Source of the DNA: an uncultured Aquimarina sp.
GTDB taxonomy: Bacteria; Bacteroidota; Bacteroidia; Flavobacteriales; Flavobacteriaceae
Direction of reading: 5' to 3'
DNA length: 64,000 nucleotides
Assembly (NCBI GenBank): GCA_947503835.1
Contig: CANNFM010000012.1
Coordinates: 1 to 64,000, forward strand
In this document: positions 36,600 through 44,195 of the stretch, piece by piece
Layout: the number at the start of each line of letters is the position of its first letter
Numbering within the stretch: position 1 is the stretch's first letter
The notes under the pieces: generated by a model
Told to the model about the DNA's origin: nothing
Databases searched by the model: none
What the model saw: only the letters and a program-made list of their open reading frames with translations
Program-made: the position numbers and the translations under genes

Positions 36600-36860
36600 G
36601 GTTAACGTACTCCTACAAATATAATGTTAATTTTATTTTAACCATATCATCTTATGATTAGAATTTAATACTTATTATTGTTTTTTTTTCAAGGTTTGAA
36701 TTAGCCACGAATTTTATTATATAATTTGATTTATTACATTGCTATCAGAAAATCAAATGATTCTATAACTAAAAGAAATATTAGGACTGTAAGCTTTCGA
36801 AGAATTATTGACTAATTTTGTGAATATTAAAATAAATAAGAATTTTAAATATAAATAACT

Positions 36861-37178
36861 ATGGCACTAGAAATAACAGATGCTACCTTTGATGAAGTAG
36901 TACTTAAAAGCGACAAACCGGTATTAGTTGATTTTTGGGCAGCTTGGTGCGGTCCTTGTCGAATGGTAGGCCCTATCATTGAACAAATTAGTGAAGAATA
37001 TGACGGCAAAGCCGTTGTAGGCAAGGTTGATGTTGATGCTAATCAAGAATTTGCTGCAAAATATGGCGTAAGAAATATTCCAACTGTTTTGGTTTTTCAA
37101 AACGGAGAAGTAGTAGGCCGTCAAGTAGGTGTATCGCCAAAGAATGTGTATGCAGAAGCAATAGATTCTCTTTTGTAA
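36861..37178 (+). CDS. trxA: Thioredoxin
   Basis: A 105-residue thioredoxin with the active site WAAWCGPCRMVGPI (Cys30/Cys33), the VGKVDVDANQEFAAKYGVRN strand and the cis-proline NIPTVLVF. No signal peptide: cytoplasmic disulfide reductant. Standard length. TAATTTTG at 36813-36820 is a candidate -7 element. Followed by a strong terminator. Confidence 0.95.
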   Translation: MALEITDATFDEVVLKSDKPVLVDFWAAWCGPCRMVGPIIEQISEEYDGKAVVGKVDVDANQEFAAKYGVRNIPTVLVFQNGEVVGRQVGVSPKNVYAEAIDSLL

Positions 37179-37200
37179 TAAGACATAAGATAAAAAAACA

Positions 37201-37236
37201 AAAAAAAGGCTTGACATTATGTTAAGCCTTTTTTTT
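37201..37236 (+). terminator. Terminator after trxA
   Basis: AAAAAAAGGCTTGAC (37201-37215) pairs with GTTAAGCCTTTTTTT (37221-37235) with one G-T pair and a 5-base loop, followed by more Ts. Confidence 0.88.
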
Positions 37237-37311
37237 TGTAAATACTATATTATAATATGTATCTTTCACATTAAAAGTTCACTTCTTTATTGAAGATATT
37301 TTGAGAGAATT

Positions 37312-38241
37312 ATGGATATTCAAAATGAAATAAATAAAACCGGTGGGTTTACAAATTTAGAACTGTTAGCTAAACAAGTAGTAGAAGGTTTTATTTCTGG
37401 TATGCATAAAAGTCCGTTTCATGGTTTTTCTGCAGAATTTGCAGAGCATAAAGTATACAATAATGGGGAGAGCACGAAACATATCGACTGGAAACTCTAT
37501 GCCAAAACAGATAAGCTTTTTACAAAAAGGTATGAAGAAGAAACTAATCTAAGATGTCATATAATTATTGACAACTCTTCTTCTATGCATTACCCAAAAG
37601 TAAAAGAGCACCATCTGGGTTCTTTAAATAAAATTAGTTTTTCGGTACTTGCAACTGCTTGTTTGATGAACATTCTAAAAAAACAACGAGATGCCATCGG
37701 CTTAAGTATTTATAGTGATCAATATGATTATTATGCTCCAGAAAAAGGAAGTGAAAGGCATCATCATATGTTGCTTAACAAACTTAATGAATCAATCACC
37801 AATATATCAAACACAAAAAATACAGACACCTTTAGGTTTTTACATCTAATTGCAGAAAAGATACACCGAAGATCATTGATTTTTTTATTTACCGATATGT
37901 TTCAGGCCACATCTAGTCCTGATAAATTGTTTGAAGCCCTAAGACATCTTAAGTACAACAAACACGAGGTCATCTTGTTTCATACTTTTGATAGTGAAAA
38001 AGAATTGAAGTTTGATTTTGGTAATCGTCCCACTAGGTTTGTTGATGTAGAAACAGGAGAATATATTAGTGTATATGCAGATAATATAAAAGATAATTAC
38101 CAAAAAGCGGTTTCTTCTTATTTTTATGATTTAAAAATGAAATGTGCTCAATACGGAATTAAGTACGTAGAGGCTGATACCCAAAAAGATTTCGATAAAA
38201 TTTTGACAACATATCTAGTTGAAAGACAGAAATTTGCTTAA
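37312..38241 (+). CDS. DUF58 domain-containing protein
   Basis: A 309-residue protein with the DUF58 signature GESTKHIDWKLYAKTDKLFT and a von-Willebrand-like metal site DNSSSMHY (DxSxS). The family is usually encoded beside MoxR ATPases and BatA/BatB proteins as a chaperone-like module; here it is alone between trxA and tRNA-Asp. Cytoplasmic, full length. Confidence 0.87.
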   Translation: MDIQNEINKTGGFTNLELLAKQVVEGFISGMHKSPFHGFSAEFAEHKVYNNGESTKHIDWKLYAKTDKLFTKRYEEETNLRCHIIIDNSSSMHYPKVKEHHLGSLNKISFSVLATACLMNILKKQRDAIGLSIYSDQYDYYAPEKGSERHHHMLLNKLNESITNISNTKNTDTFRFLHLIAEKIHRRSLIFLFTDMFQATSSPDKLFEALRHLKYNKHEVILFHTFDSEKELKFDFGNRPTRFVDVETGEYISVYADNIKDNYQKAVSSYFYDLKMKCAQYGIKYVEADTQKDFDKILTTYLVERQKFA

Positions 38242-38327
38242 TCTATGGTATTTAAATTCAAAAAAAACAAAAAAAATATTTGCGGGTAATAAAATGAGGT
38301 GTATATTTGCATCCGCAATAAGGCCTT

Positions 38328-38401
38328 GGTCTGGTAGTTCAGTTGGTTAGAATACCTGCCTGTCACGCAGGGGGTCGCGGGTTCGAGTCCCGTCCAGACC
38401 G
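38328..38401 (+). tRNA. tRNA-Asp (GTC)
   Basis: A 74-nt cloverleaf. Acceptor stem GGTCTGG pairs with CCAGACC (38394-38400) and discriminator G lies at 38401. Anticodon stem CCTGC/GCAGG encloses loop CTGTCAC with anticodon GTC at 38362-38364. The T arm reads CGGGTTCGAGTCCCG. CCA is not encoded. Confidence 0.96.
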
Positions 38402-38404
38402 CAA

Positions 38405-38550
38405 TCCCGAAGCATCGGGAGCTAAAAAGCTTCAACTATTATTGAAGCTTTTTTTAGCGATAAAATGTTGTGTTGTCTCACGCTTGTCGTGAGTGGTTTA
38501 GTAGTAAACCAATGAGAAGCTTTTCCATATAAATTGGAGAGGCTTTTTTT
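38405..38550 (+). other. Chain of five hairpins behind tRNA-Asp, two with T-runs
   Basis: In order: TCCCGA-agca-TCGGGA (38405-38420); AAAAAGCTTCAA...TTGAAGCTTTTT (38424-38453) with T-run, the likely tRNA terminator; CTCACG-cttgt-CGTGAG (38477-38493); GGTTTA-gtag-TAAACC (38495-38510); AAGCTTTTCCA...TGGAGAGGCTT (38517-38545) with T7. The last three look like one compact structured transcript ending in its own terminator, or leftovers of a longer tRNA cluster. Confidence 0.5.
38424..38456 (+). terminator. Terminator of tRNA-Asp transcript
   Basis: A 12-bp perfect stem, AAAAAGCTTCAA with TTGAAGCTTTTT, around loop CTATTA and followed by TT. Confidence 0.85.
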
Positions 38551-38576
38551 AATTTAGGAAATACTCTAAAGGAGCA

Positions 38577-38942
38577 TTATTCTCCCAATATATCACCCTT
38601 AGTACTACTTGCAATCACTATAACTTCATCAATTAAGTTTTGAGTTACATTCAATTCCTGTAATGTAGTTCTCAAATGTCCTATTACAGCATTAAAGTGA
38701 TCTTCTGTGAGATTCATATGGCTATGGGCATCATGCATGTTTTTCCCTGTATATGAGGTAGGTGCCCCAAATGCATAAGCTAAAAAGGCTTTTTGTTTAC
38801 CAATTTGTGATTTCATATCTGTCTTAGCGAAAAAATGATTTATTGTTTCATCATTAAGAACTTTCACATAGAAAATATCTACTGCAGCATTTACCGCAGC
38901 CATTCCTCCAATTTTGTCGAATAATGTTCTTTCTTTTATCAT
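38577..38942 (-). CDS. Group 1 truncated hemoglobin
   Basis: A 121-residue protein of the 2-over-2 globin fold. TLFDKIGGMAAVNAAVDIFY is the N-terminal A/B helix region, IGKQKAFLAYAFGAP is the E helix region, and the proximal heme-binding His lies in DAHSHMNLTEDHFNAVIGHL. Tyr25 (IFYVKV) is the usual B10 tyrosine. Likely roles are binding or detoxifying NO or O2. Cytoplasmic, full length. Confidence 0.92.
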   Translation of the reverse strand: MIKERTLFDKIGGMAAVNAAVDIFYVKVLNDETINHFFAKTDMKSQIGKQKAFLAYAFGAPTSYTGKNMHDAHSHMNLTEDHFNAVIGHLRTTLQELNVTQNLIDEVIVIASSTKGDILGE

Positions 38943-39104
38943 TGTTATTGGTATTTAAGTTTTTTAATTCTCTTTGGCATATTCAGGATTATGACTACCA
39001 TGTTTTTCGTATACAAGTACTACCAAATAAACTGTAACTATTTTTCAGTCAGCAATTTACGTAAATGAAATAGAATAACGGGCCCTGTTTTCTCAAAAAC
39101 AGAC

Positions 39105-39139
39105 TACAAAAAAAAGCCCTGTTTGTTTTAAACAGGGCT
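39105..39139 (-). terminator. Terminator of the S9 peptidase gene
   Basis: Read on the minus strand, AGCCCTGTTT (39139-39130) pairs with AAACAGGGCT (39124-39115) and is followed by eight Ts. It lies 28 bp past the stop codon. Confidence 0.85.
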
Positions 39140-39166
39140 ACACTACATTACATTATACTTTTTTTA

Positions 39167-41197
39167 TTAATTCTTAAAAGAGGTTTTATCTTCTGGAGCT
39201 ATATCAGACTTTAGATGTTTTGCAAAAAAGCCCATCATGCTCTTATACAACTCTATTCGATTCTTTTCATGTCCAAACCCATGACCTTCATCATATTTAA
39301 CCATATATGGAATATCAAACCCTCTTTTTCTTAGATTAGTAACAATTTGGTCTGATTCATTGATATTTACACGCGGATCATTTGCACCTTGTATAACAAA
39401 AAGTGGTTTTGTCATTTTATCCACGTTAAGTGCCGGAGAAACTTCTTTCATGATTTGTTGATCCTTAGGATCATTTTCATCATACCATTGTTCGTATACT
39501 TGTGCCAAATATGGTTTCCAGTATGGAGGAAAAGATTTAAAAAAAGTGAATAAATTAGATACCCCTACATAATCGACACCGCATCGATACAAATCAGGAG
39601 TTTTAACCAAACTACCCAAAGTAGCTAGTCCGCCATAACTACCGCCATAAATAGCGATGTGATTTTCATCAATAAATCCCAGTGATTTTACATAATCAAC
39701 TCCGTCTTCAAGATCATCAAGCATCTTACGGCCAATCTGTTTGCTTCCTGCTAGATAAAATTTCTTTCCATAACCTCCAGATCCTCGATAATTGATTTGC
39801 AATGTTGCATACCCTCTACTGGCAAATAACTGCGTTTCTGGATTAAACTCCCAATAATCTCTTGGTCCATAAGGGCCTCCATGAGGATTTACAATTAAAG
39901 GAATCTTTTTTCCTTTAATTGCTTCTTTTGGGATGGTTAAATACCCATACAATGTAAGCCCATCTCTGGATTTAAAAGTAATAGGCCTCATCTCTGCCAT
40001 ATCCTCCTCTTTAAGTTGAGGCATCAAGTTCATAATTTCTTTAAAGCTGTCTTTTTTTGTATCATATAGATAATATATACCATATAATTTGTCGCTATCT
40101 ACATATAATAAATACTTGTCTTCTTCATCAGTTTTATTGGCGATAGAAAAGTCTTTATCTCCAAATTTTTCTTTAAATTTTTGGTGTAGGTTTTTGTAGG
40201 TTTCACTTACAGGAATGGTAACACTTTTTTCTCCTGTAAAATGGTAATAATCTATCTCATAACCACGTTTTCGAGATCGACTCATTCCTTCCATATCGAA
40301 TATAGGATTGTTATACACTTTTTTCAAAGTTTCTTTTTTTGCCAGATCATAAAGAATAATCTCGTCTGTATCATTGTCGAGGTTACTCATTACAAAGGCA
40401 TCATGAGGATACTCTGTTGTATAATCAAATCCCATGATATAAAAATTATCTTTCCAGGTGGTGGTAAGAACTTTTTCAAAAGACTGATCCTTTGATGTTC
40501 TATAATAAAGAGAATAGTTTGTTCCGTTTTCTTGTTGGCTATATGCTCTTAACACTCCTTCTTTATCAAAATTATACCCAGCTATTGGGTTTTGAACATC
40601 TTTATTTTCATACAGTTTTTCTAACGCACCTGTATTAATATTTATCTTATAGGGCTCAAATATCTGCTGATTATCTTTATTCATTGTAATAATCATATAA
40701 TCGGGTTGTTCTTTTAATTCTGATAAAATATCTACCCGAACACCATCAAATGGTGTAAGATCTTTTGTATTGGCACCATCTAAGTCCACTGCAAAAAGGT
40801 GATAATTCTCATCCCCTCCTTGATCCATGACATAGATTAATCGATTATTGTTTGCCCAGCCATACCCACGAATAAGCTCTTCTTTTTCATCGATAACTCG
40901 TTTTATATCTCCCGTCTCTGTGTTCTTAACATAGATATGACGCTTACTTTCGCTATCCTTTTCACGGTAAGAAAAATACATCCCGTTTGGTGAGAATTGA
41001 AAAGAAGATTGTTTTGGCCTTTCAAAATAATCTTGAACGGCATAAGCAAAATTACCTTTTTCATGATCTGCCAATACTTTAAGTTCTTCTTTTGAAGATG
41101 CCAAGGATGGATCTCCTGGTAAACTATCTTTTTTTGTTTGACCCGTAATACCTTGTAAGGTGATAGCCGTTAAAATGGTTAAAAAATAAATTTTCAT
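39167..41197 (-). CDS. Secreted S9 prolyl-oligopeptidase-family peptidase
   Basis: About 676 residues. Signal peptide (MKIYFLTILTAITLQGITGQ), then a beta-propeller of repeated strands (about 60-410) and an alpha/beta-hydrolase domain. The catalytic Ser is in IAIYGGSYGGLATLGS, the Asp in VIQGANDPRVN and the His in YDEGHGFGHEKN. Such enzymes cut small peptides after proline or act as acylaminoacyl peptidases. I place the start at 41197: the longer in-frame ATG at 41314 would overlap the upstream DUF456 gene and would lack a signal peptide. Confidence 0.88.
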   Translation of the reverse strand: MKIYFLTILTAITLQGITGQTKKDSLPGDPSLASSKEELKVLADHEKGNFAYAVQDYFERPKQSSFQFSPNGMYFSYREKDSESKRHIYVKNTETGDIKRVIDEKEELIRGYGWANNNRLIYVMDQGGDENYHLFAVDLDGANTKDLTPFDGVRVDILSELKEQPDYMIITMNKDNQQIFEPYKININTGALEKLYENKDVQNPIAGYNFDKEGVLRAYSQQENGTNYSLYYRTSKDQSFEKVLTTTWKDNFYIMGFDYTTEYPHDAFVMSNLDNDTDEIILYDLAKKETLKKVYNNPIFDMEGMSRSRKRGYEIDYYHFTGEKSVTIPVSETYKNLHQKFKEKFGDKDFSIANKTDEEDKYLLYVDSDKLYGIYYLYDTKKDSFKEIMNLMPQLKEEDMAEMRPITFKSRDGLTLYGYLTIPKEAIKGKKIPLIVNPHGGPYGPRDYWEFNPETQLFASRGYATLQINYRGSGGYGKKFYLAGSKQIGRKMLDDLEDGVDYVKSLGFIDENHIAIYGGSYGGLATLGSLVKTPDLYRCGVDYVGVSNLFTFFKSFPPYWKPYLAQVYEQWYDENDPKDQQIMKEVSPALNVDKMTKPLFVIQGANDPRVNINESDQIVTNLRKRGFDIPYMVKYDEGHGFGHEKNRIELYKSMMGFFAKHLKSDIAPEDKTSFKN

Positions 41198-41286
41198 GAT
41201 TTGATGATTTGATTGAATATATATTAAACTAATTTTAATCATATGTTTTGTAATTATATAGAAAGCGTGGATGACATTTTGAGTTT

Positions 41287-41787
41287 CTAAAATAATGTAT
41301 TCCAATTGTCCCATACTTTGCTAGCAAATAAAAACAAGAATGCAACGGATACGATAAACTTTAGAAAAGTACCCGCTAAAAAACCAATAAATGATCCAAA
41401 GGCAGCTTTTAAAGCTTTCGACGAATCGCTACTATTATTAATTATTTCGCCAATAAATGCTCCTGCAAATGGACCTATAATAATCCCAAACGGACCCATA
41501 AATATAAGTCCTAAGATAAGCCCGATTGAGCTGCCTACCATACCATATGTTGTGCCTCCAAATTTTTTAGTTCCCAAGGCAGGAACAATATAATCCAATG
41601 CCCAAACCAGAATAGAAACTCCTAAGGTGATTCCTAAAAAGGTCCAATCTTGAGGGATAGCATCGGTAAAATGAAGAATTAATAATCCAATCCAGGCAGT
41701 AAATGGTCCTGGTAGTACAGGTAGAAAACTTCCAATAATGCCTAAAAGACAAAACAATAAACCAATTATTAATAAGGCAATATCCAT
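41287..41787 (-). CDS. DUF456 family membrane protein
   Basis: A 166-residue, glycine-rich membrane protein with about four to five helices. LIIGLLFCLLGIIGSFLPVL and PGPFTAWIGLLILHF at the start, and GPFGIIIGPFAGAFIGEII in the middle, are typical of DUF456. Function unknown. Same strand as the S9 peptidase gene, 89 bp upstream of it. Confidence 0.88.
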   Translation of the reverse strand: MDIALLIIGLLFCLLGIIGSFLPVLPGPFTAWIGLLILHFTDAIPQDWTFLGITLGVSILVWALDYIVPALGTKKFGGTTYGMVGSSIGLILGLIFMGPFGIIIGPFAGAFIGEIINNSSDSSKALKAAFGSFIGFLAGTFLKFIVSVAFLFLFASKVWDNWNTLF

Positions 41788-41892
41788 GTTTTTTTATTTA
41801 TATGACGATAATACTTATGATTTGTTACGTATAAAGTTACTCACCACCAACCTCACTATTGCCATAAATAGCTCACAAATATACTTTTTTTC

Positions 41893-41957
41893 AACTAAAA
41901 AATTAGTTTAAACTAAATATTTAGTTATATTTGCTTTCTCAAACTAAAAAACTAGTT
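41893..41957 (+). promoter_or_regulatory. Three BlaI-type operators around the promoter of the BlaI/M56 operon
   Basis: Three 16-bp inverted repeats AACTAA-N4-TTAGTT lie at 41893-41908 (perfect), 41911-41926 (perfect) and 41942-41957 (one mismatch, CTAGTT). The -7 element TATATTTG is at 41926-41933, touching operator 2. TTA at 41903-41905, 20 bases upstream, is the -33 position inside operator 1. Operator 3 is just downstream of the expected transcription start. Repressor bound here would block RNA polymerase fully. Confidence 0.8.
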
Positions 41958-41966
41958 CAAAGTTAT

Positions 41967-42326
41967 ATGAAACAACTTACTAAAGCCGAAGAAGAGGTAA
42001 TGCAATTATTATGGAATCTCGATGAAGCAAATGTAGCTTCAATTATTGAAAAAATGCCCGATCCCAAGCCAGCTTACAATACCGTTTCAACTATTATTCG
42101 AATTTTAGAAAACAAAGAGTTCGTGTCTCATCGCAAAGTAGGCAAAGGATATATCTACTTTCCTTTGGTAAAAAAAGAAGACTACAGCAGTCAATCTATT
42201 ACTAAATTGATGAATAACTACTTTAATGGATCTTTTGGAAATATGGTTTCTTTTTTTGTAAAAAAGAATGATATGGATATTAAAGATTTAGAACAAATTT
42301 TAAAAGAACTAGATAAAGAAAATTAA
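41967..42326 (+). CDS. BlaI/MecI-family transcriptional repressor
   Basis: About 119 residues. The winged-helix domain reads LTKAEEEVMQLLWNLDEANV, then YNTVSTIIRILENKEFVSHR, then the wing KGYIYFPLV; the C-terminal helices are for dimerisation. I use the ATG at 41967 (MKQLTKAE), because the upstream ATG at 41931 lies within the promoter and operator block. It pairs with the M56 protease gene 5 bp downstream. The upstream palindromes are its predicted autoregulatory sites. Confidence 0.9.
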   Translation: MKQLTKAEEEVMQLLWNLDEANVASIIEKMPDPKPAYNTVSTIIRILENKEFVSHRKVGKGYIYFPLVKKEDYSSQSITKLMNNYFNGSFGNMVSFFVKKNDMDIKDLEQILKELDKEN

Positions 42327-42331
42327 TTATT

Positions 42332-44119
42332 ATGCTCCACTACCTACTACAAATCCTGATTTTTCAGGTGATTTTTTTAGCCCTTTATGATGTGTTTCAT
42401 AAGAAAGACACCTTTTTTACCTGGAATAGATTATACCTCATCATTACACCTATACTTTCATTAGTATTACCTTTTATTAAAATAGATGTATTTAGAACGC
42501 AAACATCACAAATATATATTACAAAACTCGAGAGAGTAATTACACTTTCTACAGAAAATCTTGTTGTTTTGGGAACCAGTGGGCCAGAACAAAACCCAAT
42601 AAATTGGTGGCTAGTAGTGTATTATACTGGAGCAGTTGTAAGCTTATTTTTACTAATCTTAAAGCTTTACAAGCTTAAAGTTTTAACGTCTTTTTCTTTT
42701 AAATCCACTTTGAGAAATCAAAAAATAGTTACACTTCCTAATAGTACCCAGGCTTTTTCTTTTTGGAATACTATCTACCTTGGAGACGGCTTAAGTGAAG
42801 AGGAGAAAAAACAAATCCTAATTCATGAACTCGTACATGTTGAACAAAAACATTCATTAGATCAAATATGGTTTGAGGTCCTTAAAGTAGCTTTATGGTG
42901 GAATCCTCTAATTTATAGTAGTCAATCCAGAATAACTGTACTGCACGAATACTTAGCCGATGCAGCTGTAATTACGACAGTGGATAAAAGAAATTATATC
43001 GAACAATTATTGAATGCGACTTTTCAAACTCAGGAAATCACATTCGTCAATCAATTTTTTAATCAATCATTAATCAAAAAACGAATTCTTATGTTACAAA
43101 AAACCAAATCAAAAACTATTGCAAAATTCAAGTACCTATTGCTGGTCCCTGCCATTATAGGGATTCTTACTTACACTTCATGTAGTGATGAATCTAATCA
43201 ACTTACTACTAATAAGATTGAGAATTCGAGTAGTCCTAAAAACAGCAATATCTCTGAATTTTCAATAAGCGGAGAACCTGAATGCCCAAATCAAAATGCC
43301 TCTTATGATAAAAATCTTGATAATTACCTAAAAATAAGAAATGGCAAAAATTCTAAGGTTATTGTTGACATAGTTTCTATTGAAACTTCACAAAAAATAA
43401 GAACGGTATTTATAGCGAACAATACTACTCAATATATTAGAAATATCCCAGAGGGGAAATATCGGCTTAATATCGATTATGGAAACGACTATGCAGAAAA
43501 AACAGTAGACGGAACATGTAAAGCTTATTTTAAAAATGAAAAACTAACAGAAACAAGCACTCAGGTACTTGATTTTTATACTACAACAACTAAGGAAGGA
43601 AAAAATGTACCTTCATATAATCTAGCTCTTGATTTGGGAGATTCTGATGATAAGGATTCTATTGATACAGTAGATGCAATTGGGCAACAATCAGCGGCAA
43701 CCTCTAATACTCAGGATGCCGAACCTAAATGCCCAAATCAAAATGCAAAATATGATTATAAATTAGATAATTATCTAAGAGTAACAGTGGGTAAAAGTGC
43801 CGATGCCATAATCGAAATCATTTCTCAAGAAAATTCTAAAAATATTCGAACAGCACATATCAAAAGTGATCAAGTGTATTTTGTGAGAAATATCCCAGAA
43901 GGTAAATACAAACTTCATATTACTTATGGTGAAGGTTACACAGAAAAAACTGTTGATGGAGTATGTAAAGGGTATTTTAAAAATGAGAAATTAACAGAAA
44001 CCGGTAATGACGTACTTGATTTTACTTTAGTAAAAACAGATAAAGGTATGAATGTACCTTCTTATAACATAACTCTTGATCTAACAGACGAAGATCTTAA
44101 AGATCATGATCATTCTTAA
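42332..44119 (+). CDS. BlaR1-like M56 metallopeptidase with internal lipobox and duplicated C-terminal domain
   Basis: A 595-residue sensor protease. Helices lie at about 5-22, 32-50 and 92-113. The zinc motif is HELVHVEQ (165-172), with HEYLAD (205-210) completing the site. A fourth helix (267-283) ends in YTSC, a lipobox-like Cys284. The exported part carries two copies of a ~120-residue domain (315-436 and 463-584), each starting EPxCPNQNA and containing RNIPEGKYxLxI and TVDGxCKxYFKNEKLTET. There is no penicillin-binding domain, so the signal is not obviously a beta-lactam. It would cleave the BlaI-type repressor encoded 5 bp upstream. Confidence 0.85.
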   Translation: MLHYLLQILIFQVIFLALYDVFHKKDTFFTWNRLYLIITPILSLVLPFIKIDVFRTQTSQIYITKLERVITLSTENLVVLGTSGPEQNPINWWLVVYYTGAVVSLFLLILKLYKLKVLTSFSFKSTLRNQKIVTLPNSTQAFSFWNTIYLGDGLSEEEKKQILIHELVHVEQKHSLDQIWFEVLKVALWWNPLIYSSQSRITVLHEYLADAAVITTVDKRNYIEQLLNATFQTQEITFVNQFFNQSLIKKRILMLQKTKSKTIAKFKYLLLVPAIIGILTYTSCSDESNQLTTNKIENSSSPKNSNISEFSISGEPECPNQNASYDKNLDNYLKIRNGKNSKVIVDIVSIETSQKIRTVFIANNTTQYIRNIPEGKYRLNIDYGNDYAEKTVDGTCKAYFKNEKLTETSTQVLDFYTTTTKEGKNVPSYNLALDLGDSDDKDSIDTVDAIGQQSAATSNTQDAEPKCPNQNAKYDYKLDNYLRVTVGKSADAIIEIISQENSKNIRTAHIKSDQVYFVRNIPEGKYKLHITYGEGYTEKTVDGVCKGYFKNEKLTETGNDVLDFTLVKTDKGMNVPSYNITLDLTDEDLKDHDHS

Positions 44120-44144
44120 TTTTATCAATAGATATAGTTAATTA

Positions 44145-44175
44145 AAAAAGGTTACCCTCAGCGGGTAACCTTTTT
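44145..44175. terminator. Bidirectional terminator between M56 and DUF5060 genes
   Basis: AAAAAGGTTACCC (44145-44157) and GGGTAACCTTTTT (44163-44175) are perfect inverted repeats around TCAGC. It serves both convergent genes. Confidence 0.92.
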
Positions 44176-44195
44176 GTATAACATTAATGATTAGA

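Noticed and set aside
38238..38435. 65-codon minus-strand frame beginning MKLFSSRCFGIAVWTGLEPA
   Set aside because: It is the antisense translation of tRNA-Asp (WTGLEPATPCVTGRYSNQ is a well-known spurious tRNA-derived peptide) and has no gene character.
41931..41966. Upstream ATG start for the BlaI-family gene
   Set aside because: It falls inside the -7 element and operators; the ATG at 41967 gives the normal family N-terminus.
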